From assembly GCA_938743325.2 (NCBI GenBank), contig OW568866.1:992001-1056000 (forward strand): a stretch of 64,000 nucleotides of DNA, given 5' to 3'. Shown piece after piece: positions 29,817 through 38,157 of the stretch. The translations under genes were made by a program, and so were the position numbers. The stretch's first letter is position 1. Each line of letters starts with the position of its first letter. The DNA comes from Pycnococcus provasolii. Taxonomy: Eukaryota > Chlorophyta > Pseudoscourfieldiophyceae > Pseudoscourfieldiales > Pycnococcaceae. The notes below the pieces were generated by a model. The model made no database searches. It was not told the DNA's origin and saw only the letters and a list, made by a program, of their open reading frames with translations.

Positions 29817-29899
29817 GAGGTTATCTGCTGACGTACTTTTCTTTTGTGTAAAAACGTGAAACACGATTGTTTTGACGTTTTGTGATTGATTACTCGTTG

Positions 29900-30101
29900 T
29901 GTCCGTTCGCCCCTTCCGTGTCCCCTCAACTAACTTGCTCACTTATTGCCTGCGATCACGCGTGTCAACGACCGCTTCTCGCGCTGACGGCGACGCCCAG
30001 TGTCCGTTCGCCTCTTCCGTGTCCCCTCAACTAACTTGCTCACTTATTGCCTGCGATCACGCGTGTCAACGACCGCTTCTCGCGCTGACGGCGACGCCCA
30101 C
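29900..30101. repeat. 101-bp tandem duplication (29900-30000 and 30001-30101)
   Basis: Two adjacent 101-bp copies, starting TGTCCGTTCGCC, differ at about one base plus the last. The second copy overlaps the 3' end of the lipase coding sequence (stop codon at 30066-30068). The duplicate therefore includes the last dozen lipase codons, repeated outside the gene. Confidence 0.93.
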
Positions 30102-32195
30102 CGTCTGCGCGATCAAACCGGGCAAATTCCGAAACGCGGCGGTCCAGTCAAGAGGACTCGCGCCCGTGCCAGGGCGCTGGCCGCAAAGTGACGTGCGTGG
30201 AAACGGACAACCTGTTAGACTGAATCCAAGGTACTGCTCGTGGTTGCGAACGCACGCAGGAAGAGGAGCTCCCGCGCGCGGGTCGTACGAGCGTACCTCC
30301 GCCTGCCTCTCCGCCTCCACCACCGGCCACGTGTTCACAGGTGTGATACCGGGCCACGGAGCGATCGGAGGAATGCCCGCGCGAAGACTCGAGCCGACGA
30401 TGAAGGCTGAGAAACAACCAGCCCAGCGCGCCCAAGCGGTAGCGGTGATGTTTTGCAGATCCTCAGTAGCATTGGTGTCAGACGCGATCATCAGGAGAGG
30501 GTACAAAGCTGGCGATTGACAGCCACCATCACGCGCTGACTCGCACGTCGAGATGGCAACGCTCTGCGGTGAAATGGGATGCGTGACGTTCTCAGCACCG
30601 CACATGTAAGGAGTTCCATCATCGAACGTCGGAGCAGGAAACGTGTACGGGTACGGGATTGTCGCGGTAGTATTGCGTTGGTTCTCGTAAAAGTCGTGGA
30701 TCCAGTACTCCGTGCCCGTATGGCGATAACCTTCGTTGGCGTTGAAGACCATTAGTCGAGACAACGCAGGTATCAGCTCGTTGACCGGCGCGGCCAGTGC
30801 GGCGACGATTTGCAGAAGTGTCGAGCGTCGGCGCAAGCCCACTAAGCCTTTTGGAAGCAGATTGGGAACGATGTCATGATCATTCACGTAGCGCTCGATG
30901 TGTAAATCTGATCCAAGCAAAGGCAGGCGATTTTCAATGTAGTCGGCTGCATTTCGATTGCAGAACCGTGGTGCACCGAAAGTTACTGCGCGAACTTTTG
31001 GCTGACGTAGCCCGTTGATTCCCAGTGGTGCAAACAAGGTTGCTGCTGCGACTGCTGCAATCGTCGCGACGGCACCTCCCAAGGAGTGGCCGGTGAAAGC
31101 CACGGTTGGCAGGGTCAAATCAGCCGGAAATGCTTCCTCCTCGATGTCGACAGAGCTGCTGTTGTTGTTGCCGCGTATTTCCCGAAGTCCGTCGCGCATC
31201 ACGTCAGCGATTTGGTAATACAGACCCCTCGTGAAGTCGCCTGTCGTGTCTGCGGCGGCCACTTCAAGGAAAGCACGCCAAAAGCCGTCGTGGAATGCAC
31301 ATCCTTCACATGGCGCGTACTTGGTCGTCGACTTGGCCTCGTTCGCCTTGACGTCTGAGTCGTTGAATGTTCCCGCAGTCATCGCCGCGGAAACCTGCTT
31401 AAAGCGGTCAAGTACGACGTCCGCAGCTGCCGATCGGCGAAGAACTTCGCTTGCTTCCTTGCTGAGTCCTTGCATGGACGCAATCGCCTCGAGATCGTCT
31501 GAAAGCGCGTTGACAGCACGCAAATTCTCTGCTGGAACCACTTTCTCCACCGCTAAATCAGCAAGGAGGCTCTGCACGTCGGCCGTGCCTCTAAAGGCTA
31601 CAACAACACGTCCGCTGGATTCGTCGTGAGGCGAACCTTTCGTCCATGATGGCGACGGTGCCTGCCATCCAATGTACGCCTGCGTGACTCCAAGAGGTCG
31701 TCCAAGCGTTCGCACGAAGCGAAGCGGTGGATCCATTGCCTCGCACCAAAAGCAGGTGTTCGCATTAAGTGACTCCTGACACTCGTAGCTGGCGTAGCTT
31801 GCAAAGAGGAGCTGCTTCACGTCATCGAGTCGCGTGGCTAGTGGAGAAGAAGAAGAAGTAGCAGTAGTATCGTCGTCTGTCACGTTTGCTGTTGTTGGCA
31901 TGGAAGGCAACGTCGGCCATGCGCTCAACACCTCCGTGGAGCTCGGTATCGGCGTCGTCAGAGACGACGTTCTATTTTTCTTGAGCGCGATGATTCTCGG
32001 CAGGACAGTGTTGCTCGCCACTTGCACGTCATCGTTTGTGTACGATTCGTACTCCACTTGCTGCTTGGTTGGTGGTACCGAAGCCGACGCTTCATCAAAA
32101 AGAAGTGTGATGAGCAGTGGTAGAATCATCATCATCATCACTACTGGTCGTACTGCTGCTGCTGCTTCTTGTTGTATTATTGGCGTCGTCGTCAT
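30066..32195 (-). CDS. Secreted class 3 (alpha/beta hydrolase) lipase
   Basis: 709 residues from the first in-frame ATG at 32195. A hydrophobic signal segment (MMMMILPLLITLLFD) lies near residues 20-34, so the protein is probably secreted or lumenal. Core motifs of class 3 lipases are present: VVVAFRGTADVQSL (oxyanion strand), the nucleophile elbow FTGHSLGGAVATIAAV (Ser near 370), the acid in NDHDIVPNLLP, and a His in GYRHTGTEYWI. This gives a full Ser-Asp-His triad. A long C-terminal extension (about 150 residues) with several Cys is not part of the lipase core. The end of the gene lies within one unit of a 101-bp tandem duplication. The likely reaction is hydrolysis of acyl glycerides; the substrate is not known. 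Confidence 0.9.
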   Translation of the reverse strand: MTTTPIIQQEAAAAVRPVVMMMMILPLLITLLFDEASASVPPTKQQVEYESYTNDDVQVASNTVLPRIIALKKNRTSSLTTPIPSSTEVLSAWPTLPSMPTTANVTDDDTTATSSSSPLATRLDDVKQLLFASYASYECQESLNANTCFWCEAMDPPLRFVRTLGRPLGVTQAYIGWQAPSPSWTKGSPHDESSGRVVVAFRGTADVQSLLADLAVEKVVPAENLRAVNALSDDLEAIASMQGLSKEASEVLRRSAAADVVLDRFKQVSAAMTAGTFNDSDVKANEAKSTTKYAPCEGCAFHDGFWRAFLEVAAADTTGDFTRGLYYQIADVMRDGLREIRGNNNSSSVDIEEEAFPADLTLPTVAFTGHSLGGAVATIAAVAAATLFAPLGINGLRQPKVRAVTFGAPRFCNRNAADYIENRLPLLGSDLHIERYVNDHDIVPNLLPKGLVGLRRRSTLLQIVAALAAPVNELIPALSRLMVFNANEGYRHTGTEYWIHDFYENQRNTTATIPYPYTFPAPTFDDGTPYMCGAENVTHPISPQSVAISTCESARDGGCQSPALYPLLMIASDTNATEDLQNITATAWARWAGCFSAFIVGSSLRAGIPPIAPWPGITPVNTWPVVEAERQAEVRSYDPRAGAPLPACVRNHEQYLGFSLTGCPFPRTSLCGQRPGTGASPLDWTAAFRNLPGLIAQTVGVAVSARSGR

Positions 32196-32312
32196 CAAAT
32201 CGTCGTCCGGTGGTCGTCGTGACTCGTGAAGTGAGTGGAGATCTATCAATAATGGCGTTGTGAAGACGTGAAAGATGTGAAAAGATGTGATTTAGCTTCC
32301 TCCTCGGTCCAA

Positions 32313-32366
32313 GGGTTTAGGGTTAGGGTTTAGGGGTTAGGGGTTAGGGGTTAGGGGGTTTAGGGA
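32313..32366 (+). repeat. Interstitial telomere-like tract (TTTAGGG/TTAGGG mixture)
   Basis: About nine degenerate units of GGGTTTAGGGTTAGGGTT type lie between the lipase start and a small inverted-repeat element. Another unit (TTTAGGG) appears just beyond that element at about 32611. Confidence 0.9.
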
Positions 32367-32374
32367 CTTGTTAG

Positions 32375-32604
32375 GAAGAAATTTCAGTTTTGGATCATTA
32401 CGGCCTTTTTTGTTTCACTGCTGGATCATGACATCATGTTTTTGGATCAATCCGAATTCTCGACTTGTGGCGTCGACCAAGAAACTTCCAAGAATTTCTC
32501 GACTTGTTGCCCCGTTCATTGCTCAGGTGGCGGCAACCGACTTTCCCCTATGATCCAACAGTGAAACAAAAAAGGCCCTAATGATCCAAAACTGAAATTT
32601 CTTC
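32375..32604. mobile_element. MITE-like element with ~55-bp terminal inverted repeats, inside telomere-like sequence
   Basis: GAAGAAATTTCAGTTTTGGA at 32375 is the reverse complement of the sequence ending at 32604, and the match runs about 55 bases with few differences. The 230-bp element has no coding capacity. Telomere-like units flank both sides. A target duplication is not clear. Superfamily unknown. The rest of the 32196-32871 gap holds no supported gene. Confidence 0.75.
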
Positions 32605-32871
32605 ACTGGTTTAGGGTACCCGGTAGGGCTAGTGCCGTCCTCGCTGGGGGTCAGATGCAGACCTGGCAGAGGGGCAGGTGCTCTCCATCACGTACGCATA
32701 CACGCGCATATCATGGCGTCTCCGCTCAGCCTTGACTTTTGTGTTGATTCAGCGATTCTCGATTTCAGTCTCGTTTGGAATACGCACCGTCGTTGGCTTG
32801 GCTCGGATGCCGTATCATCGTCATCACCACCATCACCATGAATATCATCCCCATCCCGATCCCCGTCCCAC

Positions 32872-33927
32872 ATGCTCCCGCCGCACGAAACGAGAGCACT
32901 CGCCCTCATGTCCGCCGTCCTCTCCGCATTCTCCACCACAGGATCGCTCTTCATCGTACTCTCCATGCTCATATTCGACAAATTGAGAAAACAACCCGCC
33001 GGATCACTCATACTGTGGCTATCCGTCAGTTACGTCGGATATGGCGTGTCGCAGGTGCTCCTATCCAAACCCGCGGACGTCGACGGTGCCATCGCCAAAG
33101 AGGCACACGGAACGGCGCTCTGCCAGACGCAGGCGATGCTCGCACAGTTCTTTGCCATCGCAAGCTTCGCGTGGACGGCAGCCATTGCGCACACCCTACA
33201 CGCCGCGGTCGTCAAGAGAGACGTGCACCACAAAGAAGAGTGGTTCCCGAGATACCACAGGCTTATTTGGACGACGTGCTTCGTCTTCATGCTCATACCT
33301 CTCCTCGCAAACATCTACGGACCCACGGGGGGGGGAGGGTTCTGCTGGATTAAGAACGACAGAACGGAAGGGCACGTGTTTCGCATGCTGCTATTCTACG
33401 TTCCGCTCTGGCTCGCCGTCGGTTACAACAGTATAAGCATGTGGCAGGTCACAAGTGTCATCACGCGCGCAATGCGCCTCGTCGTTGAGACTGACGGGGG
33501 CAACGACGTCGACGCCGCGGAAGATGCCCCGGATGCGACGATGGACGACGACGAAAGCGCGAGCTCGGCGATGCGGCTGCGCAACTTGAAGCAGATGCGT
33601 CGCATTGGCCTGTTCCCGCTGATCTTAGTGGGTTGTTGGATGTTCGCAACCATCAACAGAATTTATGAGATGTTTGATGGATCGCCCGTCTACGGCCTCT
33701 ACGCGCTCCAGGTGCTGAGCAGTAGCTTGAGTGGCTTGCTGAACGCATTGGTTTACGGGATGATGCCGTCCGTGCGGGGAGCGTGGTCTCGCGTTCTTGA
33801 GAAATGGCCAGTCGTCGGCCCGCTTCTGAGCAGTCAAGCGCGCGTCGGCACATCAAGCAGCGGCTACACAAGCTTTGGGAATGCGCTCGCCGCAGATGAC
33901 GGCGACGGCGACATCTCTCCTGGCTAA
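32872..33927 (+). CDS. cAMP-receptor-like seven-transmembrane GPCR
   Basis: 351 residues with seven hydrophobic segments: about 10-32, 44-62, 84-106, 130-148, 168-190, 242-260 and 275-294. The text matches the slime-mould cAMP receptor/secretin-like pattern: CQTQAMLAQFFAIASFAWTA in helix 3, a second extracellular loop ending GGGFCWI, a polar third intracellular loop rich in Asp, and a Ser/Thr-containing C-terminal tail. It would act at the plasma membrane through a heterotrimeric G protein; the ligand is unknown. The next gene begins on the same strand within about 40 bp of its stop codon. Confidence 0.83.
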   Translation: MLPPHETRALALMSAVLSAFSTTGSLFIVLSMLIFDKLRKQPAGSLILWLSVSYVGYGVSQVLLSKPADVDGAIAKEAHGTALCQTQAMLAQFFAIASFAWTAAIAHTLHAAVVKRDVHHKEEWFPRYHRLIWTTCFVFMLIPLLANIYGPTGGGGFCWIKNDRTEGHVFRMLLFYVPLWLAVGYNSISMWQVTSVITRAMRLVVETDGGNDVDAAEDAPDATMDDDESASSAMRLRNLKQMRRIGLFPLILVGCWMFATINRIYEMFDGSPVYGLYALQVLSSSLSGLLNALVYGMMPSVRGAWSRVLEKWPVVGPLLSSQARVGTSSSGYTSFGNALAADDGDGDISPG

Positions 33928-33963
33928 AAATGAAAAATCATTTTTAAATTTTCTTTCGACTGA

Positions 33964-35364
33964 TTCACGCATCTGGATGCACACGAATCTCTCGTCATTC
34001 TGCGCACGCGAGACGACGAGGAGGGCGACTCCTCGGCACCTTGCTGGGACACAGCTGGCGCGACCACCGCGTCCAAAAAACAAGGACGCTACGTCGTCGA
34101 CGAAGAGACTCAGGTGGACGTCGTTAACATTGACGCGGACGACGACGCGGCTTGGATCGCAAAGAGAGCGCAGGTTGCCTGCCGAGTGTCCGTCTCGCCG
34201 GAGGATATCGGTATGCTCGAAGCGGGCAAACAACCGTGGTTGGCGCGCGTCACCATGCCAGGAGCGAGTGGCGAAGTGCGGTACGTGTTCCCAAGCGAGG
34301 ACTGCAAATCACAGCATAGCGAGCTCACGTGCGGCGATGCCTCTGGCGCGCTCGTGGAACTCTTTCACGCCGCGCGAGCCTCTGACGACACAGGAGTTGC
34401 GCCTGTCTTCGAGTTTGGCGACAGCGACGCAAGGCCGTTTCTCGATTTGGAGGCACTTGCGCTCGCGGCACCTGGCATGAGCGTGCGAGATGCAGTCGAC
34501 CAAATGCTCGTTCCTGCACTGGCGCGAGCAGCGAAGGCTTGTGCCCCACTCGTGGCTCTTGGTGCGCGCAGCGCAACCGTGAGACACTATCACCCACCGG
34601 AGCTCACTCATCCAATCGCATTCGTGACACGCACGGACGAAGGTGACGTAGACGGCGACGACGCGCGGAAGAGGCGCGAATGTGCGCACATGCTGCTTGG
34701 CTTGCCAGAGGACGTGCCACGGCTGCGACAGACATGCGCCATCGCGATTGGCCCAACGGCGCCAGCCGACGATGTTGACCGCGTCGGCGAAGCGTCGGCG
34801 ACAGGAATCGACCCTCTGACGCGCATCGTCGATGTGCACGCGGGCCTGCCAATGCCAAAGGGAACGGTGCTGTGCCGAGGCCCTTACGCATACTTCCACT
34901 ACATGCAAGATCGGATGGATGACAAGGGCTGGGGGTGCGCGTACAGGTCGCTGCAGACGATCGTCTCGTGGTTCCGACTCAACCATTACACAGATCGCAG
35001 TGTGCCGAGCCATGCAGACATCCAGGCAACGCTTGTGAAGCTTGGCGACAAGCCGAAATCTTTCCTTGGATCGCGGCAGTGGATCGGCGCGATCGAGCTT
35101 GGCCTCTTTTTGCAGTCCTACCTCGATGTGACGTACAAGGTGTTCACCGTGAATCGCGGCGATGAGATGGATCAGCAGGGGCGAGCGCTCGTTCGTCACT
35201 TCGAGGAGGAGGGCACTCCTGTTATGGTGGGCGGTGGTGTGCTCGCGTACACGCTTCTTGGTGTGCGTTACGACGAGTCCTTGGGAAAGTGTGAATACCT
35301 TATTCTCGACCCGCACTACACAGGAGGCGATGGCGACGTCCGCTTCATGCATGAATTTGAGTAG
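33964..35364 (+). CDS. UFM1-specific peptidase (UFSP2-like), start and C-terminus uncertain
   Basis: A cysteine peptidase that matures UFM1 and removes it from targets. The catalytic domain (from about 34850) shows CRGPYAYFHYMQD, GWGCAYRSLQTIVSWF with the nucleophile Cys, DKPKSFLGSRQWIGAIE, GTPVMVGGGVLAYTLLGV, and DPHYTGGDGD with the Asp-His pair. The frame is open from 33964, and protein-like sequence (GRYVVDEETQVDVVNIDADD) lies before the first in-frame ATG at 34213. The real start is therefore probably in an upstream exon that I could not place. At the other end the frame stops soon after DPHYTG. Human UFSP2 continues about 45 residues more, including GWCGWK, and I find no such sequence in any downstream frame. 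Identity is secure; gene ends are not. Confidence 0.8.
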   Translation, partial: FTHLDAHESLVILRTRDDEEGDSSAPCWDTAGATTASKKQGRYVVDEETQVDVVNIDADDDAAWIAKRAQVACRVSVSPEDIGMLEAGKQPWLARVTMPGASGEVRYVFPSEDCKSQHSELTCGDASGALVELFHAARASDDTGVAPVFEFGDSDARPFLDLEALALAAPGMSVRDAVDQMLVPALARAAKACAPLVALGARSATVRHYHPPELTHPIAFVTRTDEGDVDGDDARKRRECAHMLLGLPEDVPRLRQTCAIAIGPTAPADDVDRVGEASATGIDPLTRIVDVHAGLPMPKGTVLCRGPYAYFHYMQDRMDDKGWGCAYRSLQTIVSWFRLNHYTDRSVPSHADIQATLVKLGDKPKSFLGSRQWIGAIELGLFLQSYLDVTYKVFTVNRGDEMDQQGRALVRHFEEEGTPVMVGGGVLAYTLLGVRYDESLGKCEYLILDPHYTGGDGDVRFMHEFE

Positions 35365-35595
35365 TTGATAAAAGTTTCTGTTACCATCCATCCTCGAACG
35401 AAGGAGTGCTGTTGTCGTTCGTCGTCGAATTACCATCGTGCTCCCAATCACCGTCAGGAAGGCGAGCGCGTGGTCCGGGTGAAGCCGACGTCAACGCCGC
35501 CACCATCACCTTACCACCACCACCGCCGCCGCCCGCCCCTGCCCCCGCCGCCCCTGCCCCCCGCCGCCGCCGCGCCGCCGCCGCCGCCGCCGCCG

Positions 35596-36402
35596 CTAGG
35601 CGTATCCCAGGAAGTCGGGGTACGACACCCAGCCTGATGACTCGTAAAACGTATAAGGATCGCCTGGTATGTCGTCAGGCCTCGCGCCTGACGAGCTCCA
35701 CGCCTGCCACGCCTTCACGCTCGTCAGACCGAGCGTGCGCACGTACGCGCGCGCTTCCTCGAAGCTGCGAAAGTTCGTACGTTGTGTAACCCGCGTACGG
35801 TCCCCGGGTTTCTTGCCCACCGCGTATCCGAGGAAGTCGCCGTACGAAGTCCAGCCTGATGACGCGTAATACGTTTCAGGATTGCCTGGAATGTCGTAAG
35901 GTCTCGCGCCTGACGACCTCCACGCCTCCCACGCCTCCTTGCTCGTCAAACCGATCGTATGCACGTACGCGCGAGCACCCTCGAAGCTGCGATACTCGCC
36001 AGTCACTTTGCCCACTGCATATCCGAGGAAGTCGGGGAACGACTGCCAGCCTGATGACGCGTACGTCGCATGAGGATTGCCCGGTATGTCGTTCGGTCGG
36101 TCACCTGACTTGCTCCACTTCTTCCACGCCTTCGTGCTCGTCAGGCCGAGCGTATGCATGTACCCACGCGCATCCTCCAAGCTGCGAAACTGTCCGCGCT
36201 GTCCGCGCCTCCTCTTCCTCTCCGGTGCTGCTGCTGCTGCTGGTTGTGGTGGAGGGGGGGGAGGGGGGGGGAGGGGGGGCAGGTCCTCGTTGTTGAGGGA
36301 AGAAGGCGGTGAGGGGGCGTAGGGTTGGATCGGTAGGGTTGGTGGTGGTGGTAGTCGCCCCCGACGCCCCGTCGAAGAAGTTGATGTTAACCCAACTAAC
36401 AC
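35596..36402 (-). CDS. Protein region with three integrase-type (INT_rpt) repeats
   Basis: The frame has no ATG at its start and overlaps the frame 36101-37030 by about 300 bp, so it is probably part of the same transcription unit. After a Pro-rich linker and a basic patch (ERKRRRGQRGQ) come three repeats of about 60 residues. Each has FRSxEEARAYVxTLGLTS, a KAWxxWxxSG segment, RPxDIPGxP, a tyrosine, SGWxSxxDFLGYA. I recognise this as the repeat unit also found on integrases of large algal viruses and in many algal host genes. No recombinase domain is joined to it here. Function unknown; DNA or chromatin binding is a guess. Confidence 0.6.
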   Translation of the reverse strand: MLVGLTSTSSTGRRGRLPPPPTLPIQPYAPSPPSSLNNEDLPPLPPPPPPPPQPAAAAAPERKRRRGQRGQFRSLEDARGYMHTLGLTSTKAWKKWSKSGDRPNDIPGNPHATYASSGWQSFPDFLGYAVGKVTGEYRSFEGARAYVHTIGLTSKEAWEAWRSSGARPYDIPGNPETYYASSGWTSYGDFLGYAVGKKPGDRTRVTQRTNFRSFEEARAYVRTLGLTSVKAWQAWSSSGARPDDIPGDPYTFYESSGWVSYPDFLGYA

Positions 36403-37030
36403 TGCGTGTCGTGCGGTCCACTGCCCGCAGAGTTGCTCTTTCTAGTGCTTCGGACGCCTTCTTGTCGTCGAAGTGGTGGAGTATTGTGCGCGTGGGGGGC
36501 CCTCGCGCGCACCACATCAAAATCACCAATACGCCCGATGCAACATACCTATCGTTCGGTTTGCATTCATGTTTGCCGACGTACGAGACGAGATCCCAGT
36601 CCAACTTGTACACCACATGGCCTTCCCTCGGTAGCGGATTTCCAGTCAACGGCGATCCCATGTGCGTTTTTAGGCTCTCCGCAAGCTCAAACCGCAGTTT
36701 GTTTCGATTAAACTTTAGCGAAAGCCGGGCGGTCGCCCCACCTTGCAAATCCAGCCCAATCGATACGCGAGTTGTCGTTCCTCCCCTTATTTTTTCCACC
36801 ATTTTTTCTAAGTCGGCCGTTGTAAACAACGTTTTGCACTCGACTGTTTTCTTCACTACGTCCAGCAGGACTTCTTTTGACCAGGTCCCTAAGGGGGGGA
36901 CATCCACCTGAAGGTAAGGCGAGTGTTTACCTTTCTTGTCCACCACGTACTTGGGCTTACCAGTGAAACTTAACCCATTTTGTTCTTTGTGCGTTTCCCA
37001 GTCGGCTCGAAGCTCCTTTTCGGAAGCCAT
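36101..37030 (-). CDS. Unknown protein, N-terminal partner of the INT_rpt frame
   Basis: Opens with an ATG at 37030, 28 bp from the end of the Tc1/mariner-type transposon. The first 200 residues look like real coding sequence: charged N-terminus, then SIGLDLQGGATARLSLKFNRN, HVVYKLDWDLVSYVGKHECK and a hydrophobic YVASGVLVILMWCA. They match no family that I know. The last part, after about residue 235, becomes Pro- and Ser-rich over a G-rich tract and runs antiparallel to no gene. Its relation to the INT_rpt frame (one gene or two) cannot be settled from sequence alone. Confidence 0.5.
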   Translation of the reverse strand: MASEKELRADWETHKEQNGLSFTGKPKYVVDKKGKHSPYLQVDVPPLGTWSKEVLLDVVKKTVECKTLFTTADLEKMVEKIRGGTTTRVSIGLDLQGGATARLSLKFNRNKLRFELAESLKTHMGSPLTGNPLPREGHVVYKLDWDLVSYVGKHECKPNDRYVASGVLVILMWCARGPPTRTILHHFDDKKASEALERATLRAVDRTTRSVSWVNINFFDGASGATTTTTNPTDPTLRPLTAFFPQQRGPAPPPPPSPPSTTTSSSSSTGEEEEARTARTVSQLGGCAWVHAYARPDEHEGVEEVEQVR

Positions 37031-37057
37031 TGTTGAGTGTGAAGGTGAGATAAGATA

Positions 37058-37265
37058 GTTCTATCCCGAGAAAAACTCTGGAATACACAAGGTTTGCACA
37101 GGTGAACGGCGGCCTTAACGACGACAGTTCGGTGTTCTGAGACTTGCAAATGAAAGCCCTAACTAAACTACACATGCAACTCTTTTTCGAATTCACCAAC
37201 GAACACCCACCCGGTCCACAGGCATCCCCCATGACGTTCACAATTTTCACCCATTTTTTTCAAAT
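37058..37265 (+). repeat. Left TIR of the Tc1/mariner-type element (right TIR 46181-46388)
   Basis: 208 bp, the inverted partner of 46181-46388. The outer end is GTTCTATCCCGAG and the inner end TTCACCCATTTTTTTCAAAT. It contains an in-frame ATG at 37150, but the ATG at 37267 right after the TIR is the better transposase start. Confidence 0.92.
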
Positions 37266-37266
37266 C

Positions 37267-37941
37267 ATGCCCTTCGTCAAGGGGGATGCGAACAATCCAT
37301 CTGTGGTGCGGCAGAGCGCCAAGAAGCGCCAACGTGAGGATAGACTCAAGCAATACGCCCAGCGTAATGCCAAGAAGCGCAAAGAAGTTGCTGAGCGCCG
37401 CGCGTTGCCAACATCACCCCCAGTAATGGACCGCAAGGGCGTCACGAACCTTAACGACCGTCACATAAAGCAGATGAACGAGATGTTGAAGCGCCATCAA
37501 GAGCTCGACCAGTGGGACCTTGCCATCGCGTTTGGCATCGGTCAGGCCACGGTCTCTAGGCGCCTTAACGGCGATAGCAGGTTGACGGGAGGTCACGTCG
37601 GCCGACCGTACGGCTTGACCCCGGCCCACGTGGAAATAATCTGTGACGCGAAACGCGTGGACCCTCGGTCAAGGCACAAGGACTTGTCGAAACGCCTCCG
37701 GCGTATGGGTGTTCCACTAGGACGGGGATGGCGCGGCACACAGCTCATCGGCCGCGTACTCCGCGAACATGGGTTCACGATTCGAGGGACGAACCGGTAC
37801 TGCTATTTCGAGAAACGACTTTGGTACACACACATGGGATGGAGGGATGGCATGCTGTACATGCTCGGTTGGCATCCAAAGCAAAAAAGGAGATTGGCCT
37901 TTCGCATCGAGTACAAGCACTTGTATTACACGGACCAGACG
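37267..37941 (+). pseudogene. Tc1/mariner-type transposase, N-terminal part (interrupted)
   Basis: 225 codons before the Copia insertion. After a basic N-terminus come two helix-turn-helix-like regions: a first with QWDLAIAFGIGQATVSRRLN and a second with YGLTPAHVEIICDAKRVDP through GTQLIGRVLREHGFTIRG, as in Tc1 paired-type DNA-binding domains. The catalytic domain begins near the end, with the first Asp of the DDE triad in HLYYTDQT. The gene is cut at ACG/TGTGGC, where the retroelement sits. The remaining half is at 45060-46181 in the same phase. Confidence 0.88.
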
Positions 37942-38157
37942 TGTGGCAGGTGGCGCCTTGAGTTGCCGCGGTACGCTCTGCCGCGCGTACACTTACGAAG
38001 GAGTACTTAAGGTAAACCGGAAAAAGGTGAGAGTTACACGTAAAGGGAAACAAAGACAACCGTTCCTAAGGCGGCTATCCCCGGGGACTTCCCCGGGGGC
38101 CTTAGGGGTCAAGAGCCTCGTTCGGCGTTAACCACCTGAATTAGGGGTTAAGCCACA
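37942..38157 (-). repeat. Copia LTR, left of array
   Basis: 216 bp, TGTGGC to GCCACA, identical by eye to the other full LTRs. It directly follows the left AGACG target copy. Confidence 0.93.

Noticed and set aside
35406-35789. Pro/Arg-rich plus-strand frame downstream of the UFSP2-like gene, considered as its missing C-terminus
   Set aside because: It lacks the GWCGWK-type ending in any frame and is a product of CCG-rich sequence antisense to the INT_rpt gene.
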